Source of the DNA: Beta vulgaris subsp. vulgaris | Lineage: Eukaryota > Streptophyta > Magnoliopsida > Caryophyllales > Amaranthaceae | Assembly: GCF_026745355.1 (NCBI RefSeq) | Contig: NC_079210.1 | Coordinates: 14,501,524-14,565,523, forward strand | DNA: 64,000 nt | Direction: 5' to 3' | In this document: positions 12,003 through 24,089 of the stretch, piece by piece | How the letters are laid out: each line of letters opens with the position of its first letter | Position numbering within the stretch: the first letter of the stretch is position 1 | Program-made: the position numbers and the translations under genes | Notes under the pieces: generated by a model | The model's database searches: none | What the model was told of the DNA's origin: nothing | The model's input: the letters and a program-made list of their open reading frames with translations, nothing else

Positions 12003-13033
12003 TAGGGGTGCTTATCGAGCGAGCCGAGCCCGAATAGCACTGGGCTCGGCTCGAGCTCGTTTATAATTTCCCAGGCTCGGCTCGGCTCGTGAGCTCGCCG
12101 AGCTTGGGAGACCGAGCTCGAGCTCGGCTCGTGATGGAAATTTGGGGCTCGAGCTCGGCTCGCGAGCTCGTTTAGGCTCGGCTCGCGAGCTCGCTTAGGC
12201 TCGGCTCGCGAGCTCGTTTAGGCTCGACTAATGAGCTCGACTTGGCTCGAAGTAGGTGAGCTTGTTCACTCACCTATCATATGCTTTTATAACTTGATTT
12301 CCCTCTTAGCATTGCTAAGATTTCAATGTGGGACTTCATGGTTTGTTAAAGAAAAACAAACTCACTATCCCCATTCTACATATGCTTATATAACTTGGAA
12401 TCCCTCTTAGCATTGCTAAAATTTCAATGTGGGACTCCATGTTTTGTTAAGAAAACAAACTCATTATACCCTTGTTTTATTTAATGTAATGTGGGACTCC
12501 ATGTTTTTTAAAGAAAAAATTATCAAATATTTTGAGGATTAAATAATCAACTATTTAAAATTATACTTCATTCCCTCTATGAAGAAAATAAAGTATAGTT
12601 TTTGTTTCCCAACCAAGGAGATACAAAATTAAACTTTAAGTTGAAGTAAGGAATAGTAGCTATTTATAAAGAAAATAAGGTTGATCCTTGTTTTCTTAAC
12701 CAATGTGGGACTTTAGTGCCTAGTGGAGTAGAGGTGAAGTTGGATCACAAATTAAAATATATAATTTGTAATCTAAATTAAAATATAAATTAGTATTAAA
12801 TTTTTTAATATAAAATATTTTTTTGATAAGAATATTTTTTTTTAATATAAAATAATAAACGAGCTGCTCACGAGCTTTACGAGCCGAGCTTTGCCTAGCT
12901 CGGCTCGGCTCGTTTAAGTCTCGAGCCGAGCCCGAGCTCGAGCCGAGCTTCAACGAGCCGAGCTTTGACCGAGCTTTGACCGAGCCGAGCCCGAGCTGCT
13001 CGCGAGCTTGTCAGGCTCATTATCACCCCTACC
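12003..13033. mobile_element. Non-autonomous hAT element inside the F-box exon
   Basis: The ends are TAGGGGTG and CACCCCTA, and 8-bp near-duplicates flank it (CGTGCTAA 11995-12002, GGTGCTAA 13034-13041; 7 of 8 match). Two extra bases separate the right end from the duplicate. Subterminal regions are packed with GAGCTCG and GGCTCGGCTCG motifs, which would pair as long hairpins. The middle is AT-rich with three copies of an ATGTGGGACTYCATG motif and no transposase. Length, termini and 8-bp duplication fit hAT. Confidence 0.8.
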
Positions 13034-13344
13034 GGTGCTAAAGACCTCCCATCCATATGCTTAACTATCACAGTCCACACATCATCCACAAGGGGCTCGG
13101 ACACATCATCCACAAGGGGCTCGACGGGAGTCATTCTGAAACAAGATATTGTCAAAACTTAGAAAACAAAGGCCATTACCATGCGACTTTAAAATCATGG
13201 CTAAAAACAATACTATAATAATAAAAAATTTAGAATTAAAATTAAAAAAAAAAATCATTATAGATATATACTATTCTAGGGTACAATATAAATTTATTAA
13301 TATAAAATCAACCAATAATCATACATATACATACTATTCAATTG

Positions 13345-14005
13345 TATACTTCACCAATCAATCGGTATGAAATGATCTTCTACATTGAAAATTGATCAAT
13401 CATCAAAATTGTACACTAAGGGCATCCACAATAGTGAGGTTTGAACTAATGCCACATCATATTCATACAAACCTATCTCAAAACAAACCCTTCACTAACA
13501 ATAGTTCAAACCTTGTAGGGGTTTGTAGGTGGGACCTAATATATATACTCTCATTTGTCTTTTACCTAACATTATTTCTTTTTCCTTTTTTATTTCACAC
13601 CCCTTACCCTACCTAAATTCCACCTCACCCCATACAAACCGCTTACTATTTCCATACCCCTCCCAACTTTCAAACCCCATCAACTACCCCCAACAATAAG
13701 GGGTTTGAAAATCAAACCTTACAACTCACACACAAACCCCATGATGAACCTCTTATTGTGAGTGCCCTAAGGCATTATAGATGTTACCTACATAAAACAC
13801 ACATTACTCCAAGTCATATTGTTAATTATACTATATAAAATATCAATTAATAGTGTTAGACATACTAATCTACTATATAGATTTATTTATGAAATATCAA
13901 TCGATCAACATACATGTGCTGTTCTACTATAATGTACACCAATCAATCGGTAAGAAATCGTCTTATATATTGAATAACAATCAATCATCAAAAGTGTACT
14001 CTAAG
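13345..14005. repeat. Diverged direct repeats flanking a MITE
   Basis: 13345-13419 and about 13932-14005 are diverged direct copies that share CCAATCAATCGGTA and CAATCATCAAAA. The first copy ends exactly at the Harbinger MITE insertion. Confidence 0.65.
13420..13767. mobile_element. PIF/Harbinger (Tourist-like) MITE
   Basis: A 348-bp element with inverted ends GGGCATCCACAATAGTGAGG and (right end, inverted) GGGCACTCACAATAAGAGG, flanked by TAA on both sides (13417-13419, 13768-13770). A TAA/TTA duplication and GGGC-type ends are typical of Tourist MITEs. No coding capacity. Confidence 0.8.
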
Positions 14006-15076
14006 AATATCAATTGATCATCATAACCGATTGTTATAAAATATCTTCAAGGAGGGCAATTAAAATTGCCCTCTTTGATACAAAATTTGCCTTCATAGGC
14101 TACGAGGGCAATTTTAAAATTGCCCTTCCGTTGCCCTTGTAGCCCCGTTGTATTAGGTTTCAAGGGCAAAACTCATGTTTTTGCCCTCTTTGATCCAATA
14201 AAAAAAGGGCAAAAATTTTTGCCCTCTTTGCTTCATCAACTAAGGCAAATAAAGTTGCCCTCTATGATAATCAGAAAGGGCAATACTTTTGCCCTCTTTG
14301 TTCAAAAACAAGGAGGACAAACACAATTGTCTTATTTGGTCTACAACAAACATGGCAAAAATAAAATATTGCCATGTTTGTACTTTATCAAGCGGGGCAA
14401 AAATAAGATATTGCCTTCTTTGTACTTTATCAAGCAGGGCAAAAATAAGATATTGCCCTCTTTTTACTTTGTCAAGCACTGCTAGTCATTATCTAAAAAC
14501 CATTATGCATCGAAAATCAATCTAATATAAGTTGAGAGATAAACCTATTATCCTACATAACACCATGGTAATACGAAGGGAAGAAATATTATTATACTGA
14601 TTTACTAAAATTTTAACAAGTATACACAACCTTTAAAATTTATATGTTAATATATGAGCACTCAAAAGAATCAAAAGGAAACAATTATTTTACATATGAC
14701 GAGCAAAAGCAAAAGAAAAATCAACTATAATGCTAAAAAGCAGAATAGCAAGGCCTGTAAAGTTAATCAATCGAGCTTCATGATTGTCCACCAAATTTAG
14801 GATTGTGCACACATGCCACTGCTACAATCTACTGCAGCTGTGATCTTCAGTCACCAGTATATAATCTGCAAAATTTGTTTCATAATTTTAGGGTAGTATG
14901 CATAGCTTTAAGCAATATCAGCTGCTCCTAGAATCTGTCTGCTGTTGTAACAGCAGAAGGCCTACTTTCATCAGAAAGATTCCGAGTGAAAGAATCGAGC
15001 TGATAATCCCAGATTAGTCAAAGTAAAACAGCCAAGAATAGAGTTCATGAATTGGATACATTACCTGATCAAAGCC

Positions 15077-15460
15077 CAAGTGAAGTCATAATGACCTCAA
15101 CCTTCTTTTCCAGTCTCTCCTCTCTTTCTTTAGCCTCCTTTTCCTTTCTCTGACTTTCAGCTTTTAGGAAATTTTTCAGCTTGCATTGCATTGTTATTAC
15201 CTCTTAGTTGTTGAATCTCAGCCTCCAATTCTGCTTTGCCTTTCTTCCCACCCTTGTCCACCACCGGATGTCCTTTACCAAGGCCCCGGGCATACCCGAA
15301 CAATGGCCAAGCACCTTCATGTAAGCCTCGTCTATGGAAAGATTATCAATGCATTCTCTTGAATTTTTTCGTGTAACTTTTTAAATTCGTTGAACTTTGC
15401 TTCACCCTCATCATCAAAACTACCATCTTTATGCCTTGAGTGATCCATCAAAAAATTCAT
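15077..15460 (-). pseudogene. Plant En/Spm-type transposase remnant
   Basis: Minus-strand pieces in two frames resemble the plant transposase family that ends with a DEAYMKVLG, a RGLGKGH motif and a Glu/Lys-rich coiled coil. Here an open frame from the ATG at 15460 stops at about 15333, the next frame gives SIDEAYMKVLG, and a third gives GYARGLGKGH followed by EIQQLRGNN and a Lys/Glu/Arg-rich tail to about 15077. Frames change at least twice, so it is dead. In live elements this product belongs to the DNA-binding/transposition machinery. Confidence 0.6.
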
Positions 15461-18171
15461 GACGATAGTAAAAAAGTGGATTATTTGAAATATAAAGATG
15501 GCGATAGAACAGAACATAACATGTCTATTGACAGAACATAAAAAAAGAAGAGCAGTAAAGTTAAGGTGGTGGAAGGATGATGACCAAAGCAAAGGTAAAG
15601 CACAACGTCATACTGTTTATACTTGAACAAACATGCTCATTTTTAAGTTTCTGTCATCTAGCAAAAAAAGAAAGAAAAAAACTGTTTTGATTTCAAAAAG
15701 AAGTAAAAGTGTGATTTAATTTGGGATTTGGTTTATACATGAAGCGACAAAACGATAATGCGCAATTTTCAAGCACTCTGGTTTTATCAATACAACTACT
15801 ATCTTTACTTTTAAGGCTATGTAGTATCTGCTTTTACGAAACTGATCTTGTCAATACAACTACTATCTTTACTTTTTAAGGCTATGTAGTACTCGTCAAA
15901 AAAGGCTATGTAGTATCAATGAAAAGAAACTCAAAAGTAACCAGCAGCTTAGTATGCTTGCCCAGATTCATCCTGATGTGGTTGTTCACAATTGATTTTT
16001 CTCACCAATCCTTAAGCAAAATAAATGTGCTTCATGAATAGAGAACAAACAACAGAGAACATTAAAGGATGTTCCATTATTCTCCTGAAAGTGAAAAAGT
16101 TTCTATTACCTACCTTCTACTTATCAAAAGAAAAAAGATTGCGACTCTTATGAGATAGCCTTCCCTAGGATTTTGTAGGATGTGTCAATCTCTACTATAA
16201 AGAACTTATCTACTTCTTCTCACTATATATAAGGAGAACCAAGGTCTGATAGGAATTGTTAAAGTCGTTTTCCTACAAAGAAGATGCTCCTATATGTGAA
16301 GCCACCAAAACCAAGTCTCTCAGGCTATTAGGTTTAAAAATACTCCCCTAACTCACACCTTAGCAGAAAGCAGATCCTCTTCACCTTTCCCAACCTTCTA
16401 GGCTCTTAGTTTAAACAGCCCAAATTCTTTTTTTTTTCTTGACAGCACCAACCCATGATCTTATTGAAGAGCAAAAAGTACACATAAATACCAGAGATAT
16501 GAGAATGAGTCCTCCGCGAAAAGATATAATCTATCATATATTTATCCCCACACAAGGTGTTCCATGGAAGTAGGAAAACCTGGAAGAACTCATGGAAAGC
16601 TTACTAATCAGGGACATTGCTCAGTGCCCAATAGTTTCAATATAGTCTTCTGATATTCTCTAATTATAATTCTCATTTTTGTCATAAAAGATCATTGTTG
16701 TACGTCGGCAAGTAACCTAATATTTTCAGAAGAGGCAGAAATTCTTAAAGGAGCATAATGAAACTTAAATAAAAAGATGGGAAAAAAGGCATTTCAAAAT
16801 ATGTACAAAATTTAAAATGACAGCGAGAGTGTTGATGGGTATTATAATAGTGAGACAATGCGACCCATATGTTGCACCATTAATTTCAGATTACATACCG
16901 CACAACAAAAGCATTAATAACAAAAGAAGCAATACTAGCATCATCAATAATCTATGGAGGCAGCAATGGGTAGAGGAAACTACCACTAAACGAACAGAGC
17001 CAAGTCATCCAACCTACGGATTTCAAATTTGTTATTACCCTATATCAATTAACAACTAAAAAACCTACATATATGACTCTATTCATAATGCAATACAAAG
17101 GTATGAACATTTGCAACAGCTAAAGGGGATGCAAGACAAAGCATGAAACACATCCACGGTTCACAAATAAGCATCTTATTGAATTGGATGATTGGAGATA
17201 GGACTAAACAAGTACATTTGAGCAATATAACATAAAAGAGGAAAAAAAATCCACAATATATCAACCACACTATATCATGACTTTTACTTACCTCTTCTTT
17301 CAATTCCTTTGTCTTCTTGCTAGTTAGTCATTAGTCAAAGTAAAACAACCATAAAATGATAATCGTGCTTATCAGCCTATGTTACTGTCCCACCCTTTTT
17401 CTTTATCAATCCAAGATTGGTTCCCTTTGAGCCAGAAACTTTGCTAGTTCTAGATATTTGTGGATATTTGTAACTCTCATTTCTTTGTGTTATTTTGTGT
17501 TTTCCATATTATACTTGCTGTGTGTGGTTGCTGGATATTTGTGGCTTGTGAGTTATTGCAGGTGTGAGTGAGTTAGATCATCACACATTGTTCCAAAATC
17601 AATCAACACATCCAAAAAAACAACAATCAAACAAAGAAAAATTTGACCTACAGTATATGAAAGATGAAATAACTTACTGTTTTGTTTTTCTCCACAATTT
17701 CAAATACATTGGGCCAAAAATAGGACAATATATTATGAAGATCTGCCAGCAACTTGTTAAACACTTTCAACCACAATCACCATAATTTGTCAAAAAGTTG
17801 TTTTGCAAGAAGTATGTAGCCAGAAAGAGAGAATTGCAACTTGGAACAGCAACCACTTAGTATAATCCAGCTAAGGCAGGGTCTAAAGAGGTTCAGACAT
17901 TTGGCATCTGAAAGGTGAACAAGGCTTCTAACACATTGCAAGGCTGTATATGTCTGCAGTACGATACACTATGTTTGTAGAAGATTGTTGTAACATCTCA
18001 GTTGCTTAATCAAGGAACTCAATTCATAAAAATCATTATCAAATCACTAGACCTAATTAAATTCGTATGATTTTATGGAGAAAGTTAAGCAACCCTAATT
18101 GACAAAAATGCTGAAACAATCATCCATACATCTAATTTAAAAAGCGAAATTGAATGATTTACCTGAAGATA

Positions 18172-18597
18172 CGATCGAATTCGAAGGTGAGAAACGTCCA
18201 ATCCCTAAATCTGCGAGGTCGAAGGCTTGAAAAACTGAATTCGAAGGCGAGAAACGTCCAATCCCTAAATCTGCGAGGTCGAAGGCTTGAAAAACTGAAT
18301 TCGAAGGCGAGAAACGTCCAATCCCTAAATCTGCGAGGTCGAAGGCTTGGAAAACTGAATTCGAAGGTGAGAAACGTCCAATCCCTAAATCTCCGAGGTC
18401 GAAGGCTTGAAAAACAGAATTCGAAGGCGAGAAACGTCCAATCCCTAAATCTGCGAGGTCGAAGGCTTGAAAAACTGAATTCGAAGGCGAGAAACGTCCA
18501 ATCCCTAAATCTGCGAGGTCGAAGGCTTGAAAAACTGAATTCGAAGGCGAGAAACGTCCAATCCTTAAATCTGCGAAGTCGAACGCTTGAAAAGTCC
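18172..18597. repeat. 60-bp tandem array, seven units
   Basis: Seven nearly identical units, each beginning at a GAATTCGAAGG site, lie inside the CACTA element near its right end. The unit length is a multiple of three, so three overlapping frames stay open through the array, which explains the repetitive ORFs of about 150 codons on both strands. Confidence 0.95.
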
Positions 18598-19322
18598 CTT
18601 TCAATGTTCCATTGAAGATTATGATCGAAGATTTCTGCCACCGAGTTACGTGATATTGAAGATTTTGTAGAACATGTTAGTGAGATTGAAGATTTTGTAG
18701 AACACTTTTTTTTCGAAAGAACACTGTGTTGTTTGCGGGAAATCGAATCGAATAGAACAGTTTTTCATTTTAATCCTTTTTTGTATTTTTTTCCTTCATT
18801 ATTAAAGAGGGCAAAAGAGTTAAAATTGTTATTTTAGGTATTTAAGAGGGCAAAAGAGTTAAAATTGTTGTTTCAGGTTAATATTAAAAAGGGTGAAACT
18901 TTAAATTGTTGTTTTAGGTTAATATCAAAGAGGGCGAAATTGAAAAATCGTCTTCTTAGTTGGTATCAAATAGGGCAAATTTGAAATTGTTTTATTAAGT
19001 GATAGCAAAGAGGGCAAAACAATATAATTGTCTTCTTAGTTAATATCAAAAAGGGGGAAATATTTTTGTCTTCCTTGATACTATTAAATAAGGCAATCAA
19101 CTAGTTGCCCTATTTTATTCAAATAAATTGCCCTCTTTGATCACATTTCTTGTAGTGGTAATCGCTCAATTTCATCTTAAACACAATTCCACAAATCAAA
19201 TTTCCGGAATATTCAAGCATAATATCCAAAATTACAGAAAAATATGCATAAAATTTAGCATTGAAAAATAGTTAAATAAGTGAAATAATTTGTGACTTAC
19301 TTCAAAGATTTGATGAAGTACG

Positions 19323-20066
19323 TGTTGGAACATTTATAGGGTAATGGGTTTGAAACTCATAAGGGTATGTACTAGAAGAGGAGGAGGTCTAGTATGCAAA
19401 AGGCTAGAGTGCATCAAGTGGCAAAACGCATTGATAAACCAAGGGAGACAGAAGACTGGCCGCGAGTCGCGACAATCGTCGCGAGTCGCGACCAGTGGCC
19501 CGTCGCGAGTCGCGACAGGCGTCGCGGGTCGCGACCAGCGCCTCGCGACTCGCGAGCTTCTTCGCGAGTCGCGACGTGTCTTCTGTCTTGGAATGCGAAA
19601 AGATGCCTTGACGGTTTTATGTCCGTTGTGATGTTATGGTCCCATTTTAATGACCTTTAAGGTCCTTAAATCAGTAGATTAAAGGCCTTTGATGGGTGAT
19701 TAAAATGGGGGTTATGGGATTAACTACTAGTCAATGAAAGGTTTATTCTTCCTATATAAACCTTGGGATTCCTATGAGTGAGGGGTTAGAAGAAAATCAG
19801 ATTTTCTATACTCTCAAATACTTCTTGCTTTGCTTAAGAGAAACCTTGCAATCTTGTGTTGAGTGTTCTTCACAAACACAAAAACACAAGTTCTTGTTGA
19901 TTCACTTAGAAGATCATCTAAGTGGATTGTTTCTCTCCATTGTATCTCATTAGTTATTTCGTGTTAACCCGGTGATCCTAGAGGGGCGAAATTAAACTAA
20001 TAGGAAAGCGTAGTTTCCGTGCCTTGGAGTGGATATCCGGTTCTCTCATTGATCACACATCTAACA
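19323..20066 (+). repeat. 5' LTR of copia element
   Basis: A 744-bp LTR. A GC-rich block at 19459-19577 holds about six copies of a TCGCGA-based palindromic unit (GTCGCGAGTCGCGAC). A TATA box, CTATATAAA, lies at 19752-19760, about 180 bp further on. Confidence 0.92.
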
Positions 20067-20097
20067 ATCTATTAGTTTAATTTTCTCATTTTCGGAT

Positions 20098-20691
20098 ATG
20101 GCTCAAACACTCAAGGACATGACTATGAACTTCCAAAAGTTGGATAAGTTTGAGGGGGTGGGCTATCGTAGGTGGCAAAAGAAGATGCACTTCTTGTTGA
20201 CCGCCTTGAATGTGGTGTATGTTTTATCAACTCCTATGCCACCACTCCCGGAAGATGGAGAGGAAGAGCCTCTTGAGACTACTAGGAAGAGGATAAAGTG
20301 GGAGAATGATGACTACATTTGTCGTGGTCATATTCTCAACTCTCTCACCGACCCGTTGTTTGATCTCTACCAAAATGTGGAGAGTGCAAAGGAACTTTGG
20401 GATGCTCTTGAGGCCAAGTACATTTCGGAAGATGCTTCAAGTAAGAAATTCCTTGTTAGTAATTTTAATTCTTTTAAAATGACTAATGATCGGCCTATTA
20501 TGGAGCAATTCCATGAGGTTCATCATATTTTGAACCAAATAAGATCACATGGTATGGTGATGGATGAGGCAATTGCGGTTGCCTCAATCATTGACAAATT
20601 ACCAAATTCTTGGAAAGATACAAAACATCTTTTAAAACATAAAAAAGGAAGACATGTCCATGAAGCAATTAGGAACTCATCTTCGTATTGA
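20098..20691 (+). pseudogene. Copia Gag (UBN2-type)
   Basis: A 197-codon frame begins 31 bases after the LTR. It carries the typical gag opening (FQKLDKFEGVGYRRWQKKM) and the UBN2/gag-polypeptide region, including KELWDALEAKYISEDASSKK. The frame stops at 20689-20691, yet related sequence continues in the next frame (from about 20654) up to an Asn-rich run (20797-20827), directly before the CACTA insertion. The zinc knuckle follows beyond the insertion at 24090. The gene is therefore both frameshifted and interrupted. Confidence 0.88.
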
Positions 20692-20828
20692 AGAGGGGAT
20701 CTGGGCTCAAGATGGGGTTAAGGATACTACTCCTAGTATTCCTAAGTCTACCGTTAACTTGGTAGAGGTTGGTGGGTCTAGTAAGACCAAGAAATCCAAC
20801 AACAACAACAACAACAACAATAACAATA

Positions 20829-23800
20829 CACTACTACAAAAAAGGGCAAACATAACACCCCTAAATTAACTCTTATTTAAGCAATCGTTATGTAAAGTCT
20901 AAATTTAACGTTTTAACCGTAGAACTGTTATCTTAGATTGTATTGATAATATATCATTTAACACTTATCTTAATATGTGTTATCTTTGCTATAAAAATAT
21001 CATGCGTGATGCTTTAATTTTTTTATGAGAATTAATAAAGCGGTTATCTTTGCTTTATTATTTAATAATAATAAATTTGTCAAAATAATTAAATTTAAAA
21101 AAAAAAACTGTCATGGCTAAAAATTAGGAACACTAACTACGTAATCTTGAATTTTGGCTCTAAACGTTTTCAAGTTCTAGGTTGTGTACGTAAACCCTTC
21201 TTCTTCCTTATACAAACGATTTTTGAATTATCTGGAATTCCAGGCAGACAAAATTCCACCGGGAAAACGAGCATCATCACCTACTACCTCCGGGTCTCAT
21301 CTCCGACGATGTTCCGCCCATCACCCCTCAATTCCATTGCAGCAGACAACGTTGAAAATTCATCACAATCACAATTTCAATCTACCTAGCAAATCGTTTT
21401 GGGAAAAACCGACTACTACATCACAATTCGCAATTTCATTACAGGTAATTCTTAATTTTCAAGTTGTAATTTTCAATCAGAAAGCTTGTTCGCGAATTTT
21501 TCGTCGCCGAAAATCATCGCCTGCAATTAAACGTAATCTAAAGATACTAAGATATAATCATCAAATTCAAACGTTCAATCGTCAATTAAATTTGTTTATC
21601 AACTTCTCCAAGAGCCTTCAACATGCAGCAAATTAAATCGCCCCTCCCAAATTGCCGAAAAAAAACCTAATTTGACCCACAAAAAACCCTAATTATTCCC
21701 CCAATTTTATTTTCAGAAATTATAAATCTTCACGAAAATCCAATCTTTGACAAATTAATTTGCACCCTACCCCCCCCAAAGCCCACGAAAAAATCTATAA
21801 ATACCACACTATGTTCATCAATCTATACAGAAATTGAAAATGGTGAAGTGGATGCTGACTTTCTGTAGAAACTACAGAGGAATCCCTGGTTGATGGAACG
21901 TATGCTGGAGACAACACTCATCGCAGTCCTTTACCATGTCCCAATAGCCCATTAGATGCGGAGGCTCTTGGATAAATGAGTATGTGCCATGTTTTGCGAT
22001 CAACCAATATAATGAGCTTAATCTTCAATTAAATTTGCTTTTTCGTATTCTGAGTTCTTTTAGTATTGCTTCTATCTTTTGCATCTACCAGATTCTCGCC
22101 ATTTGGTCGTGTAGTGGTGGTAATAACACGAGAATGCTTTTTTCTTTGTGGGGTAAGAAAGTTGAATCAGCTGCAATGAACTTGTTCAATTTTTGTATTC
22201 GCTGATTTGTATTCTTGATAGTTTTTGTCAGTTGTCTTTCGTTTTAACGAGCAAGATTGGTTGTTCTTATATTCCTAGGAGTATTTGCTAATTTAGCACT
22301 TCTGGTCTTAGAGGTAAATTGTGGGATAGATGTTATGTTTTGTCGTTATAACTATAATGGGAGCTCTGAACATTGATAACAGATGGAAGCTAATACGTAC
22401 AACAGAGGCTACATTTGAGGAGATTAGGTTGAGATGGCTTTCTATGCTTTGTGATATATTATTAATCAAATTTGTATTAGCCCAAGTAAATTATGAAGTT
22501 AGTCAACAACCTAGTAGTGTAGTTGTCTTTGTAAGATAGGAATTGAGCTCAGAATATAACCATTGAGAAAGTAGACTCTGTTTGGTTGTAAAAAAATTTC
22601 AGAAATTAGGTGGAATCAAATAGAGGTATATCACTTTCATTTCATTATTTTGATACACAAAAATATTCTTCATTGTCTATATATTAAACTATTTGTGATT
22701 TCTTGTATATAGTGCACTCGCCAACCGCTTGGTACTCTAGACTGTGGATATTATATGTGTCGCTACATGCTTGAGACGGTACAATTGAGACGACTAGTTA
22801 GTACAATTGAGACGACTAGTTATTCCAGATAAGGTACTTGAACATTAGTTATAATTTGGTTTTTTTAATTTCTATATGATTACGAATCTTTCAAATTGTA
22901 GATTTGTATCTATATGATATATTAGAGATGAAGAGTAGTTTGGGTAAATTAGTTGAAAACAATTGATTATTATTTTATATCTGAATGATCTTGCTACAAC
23001 TACGATAAAAACAGTTATGAAAATTAAGCATAGTTTAAAGTAGATTTCCTCAACAAAGCAAGCAACAAATTGCTAACTAATGTACCAATAAATGCGATAT
23101 ACTACCAGCAAATTTACTACAAATTCATGACACCTGCATTTGTTTCCTTTTAATTTGCGCATGAGTAGTTATAAAGTTTATTTACTTTTCAAATTTTTAT
23201 ATATGAATACTTATTTTGTAATTACCTTTATTGTAGTACTATGAAGGCATTGGTTCAACCTATTCTCAGGAGAAAATTGATGAACTCACGGAGGTGGATT
23301 ACATACGTCGGAGATCAACACAAAGCACAAATGATGAATGAGTTCTAACTTTCCGCCTAATTTTTTTTAACTTAATCCACTTTTGGACATACATTATATT
23401 TTTGGATTTCGATATTAATATCATGTGGATGTGGCTATAGGTTAGATTCGATCTTGTTTTTTATTTAGATTAATATTGATATGTATATATAGGTGTTTTT
23501 TTTAGAAGTTTAGAATTATGAATATTAGTTGAATTATTTTGTGATATAAAGAATTTTGGAAGTTTGGAATATCATATTCAATTTATTGGTTGTATGATCT
23601 TATGGGTTGAGTATTAATTATACAACAGATACAGGTATTGTACAATCCTGTAAAAAAAAAATTGTATTGTACGACATTGTTGTGCTGCGTCCGCCAATAT
23701 ATGCGTAAAATGATAATTTGACTATTTTTTAAAACATATCATAGATAACAGTTATATGTAATATATGTTATATATATTATAGGAAAACATAACAGTTATT

Positions 23801-24045
23801 CAAGTTAAGTGTTAAATTTTCCTTTTTTTCATTGTCATATAAATAGCAAACATAACACTTATTTACAAAATGTGTTATCCAATGACATAACGTGTATTAT
23901 AAATGACTGTTATGTTTTCTCTGGCAAACATAACACTTTTGCCAGGTGTTATATTTACTTTACATTACATTGACTTGGACAACACCTCAAAACTGTTATG
24001 TAAAGCCTTATTTAACAGTTATCTTTGCCCTTTTTTGTAGTAGTG
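20829..24045. mobile_element. CACTA-type transposon inserted in copia gag
   Basis: Ends are perfect inverted repeats, CACTACTACAAAAAAGGGCA and its complement, with the 3-bp target duplication ATA (20826-20828, 24046-24048). Subterminal regions repeat an AACATAACAC/GTTATSTTTGC motif (20845-21060, 23740-24030). At 3.2 kb it lacks a recognisable transposase. It keeps a Ulp1-protease fragment and spliced-looking segments (21180-21640, 22330-22540) that I cannot identify. Confidence 0.9.
22714..22835 (+). pseudogene. Ulp1-like cysteine protease fragment
   Basis: After an acceptor-like TTGTATATAG the frame reads CTRQPLGTLDCGYYMCRYML. This matches the catalytic-Cys region of plant Ulp1/C48 SUMO proteases (QPxxxxCGYYVxRYM). 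A stop follows at about 22830. A possible next exon at 23240-23320 (SQEKIDEL) fits the usual C-terminal part. The His and Asp of the catalytic triad would lie upstream and I could not find them. Ulp1-like genes are common cargo of plant CACTA and Mutator elements. Confidence 0.6.
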
Positions 24046-24089
24046 ATAACAAAACCAATGTTGCAAACAAGAAGAGGAAGACCCTCTCT

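Larger units (their letters stand above)
8266..13134 (-). pseudogene. F-box-like protein gene, six exons, interrupted by a hAT element
   Basis: Minus-strand exons are 13134-13042 plus 12002-11807 (one exon split by the hAT insertion), 11742-11635, 10258-10088, 9173-9081, 8641-8540 and 8330-8266. Every intron has GT...AG ends, the phases agree, and the coding total is 828 bases (275 residues plus TAG). The N-terminal part carries an F-box-like helix pattern (DDVWTVIVKHMDGRSLARLS, then SLVWRSAFLREL). F-box proteins bind SKP1 and present targets to SCF ubiquitin ligases. The C-terminal half contains YSRIGAFIMES and CRLLDARHADVVLP; I recall similar wording in plant F-box proteins but cannot name the orthologue. 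ATG 13134 follows an acceptor-like TTGTTTCAG, so a 5' UTR intron or an upstream exon is possible. The insertion adds stops after residue 31, so the present allele should not give full-length protein. Confidence 0.72.
14033..19157 (-). mobile_element. Decayed CACTA (En/Spm) transposon
   Basis: The right end is canonical: the inverse complement of 19141-19157 starts CACTACAAGAAATGTGA. Both ends carry many copies of an AGGGCAAAA/TTGCCCTCTTTG subterminal motif (14050-14470 and 18800-19140). The left terminal repeat is degenerate (around 14033-14060, where only TCAAGGAGGGCAATT is recognisable), so a target duplication cannot be confirmed. The interior holds a transposase-related remnant at 15077-15460 and a 60-bp tandem array. 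The rest (15600-18100) shows nothing I recognise. Confidence 0.75.

Noticed and set aside
18172..18597. CRISPR-like array
   Set aside because: Units are contiguous 60-bp repeats without spacers, inside a plant transposon.
18137..18641. Three overlapping ORFs of 150-160 codons
   Set aside because: They arise from a 60-bp tandem repeat with no stop in several frames; no domain, and the composition follows the repeat.
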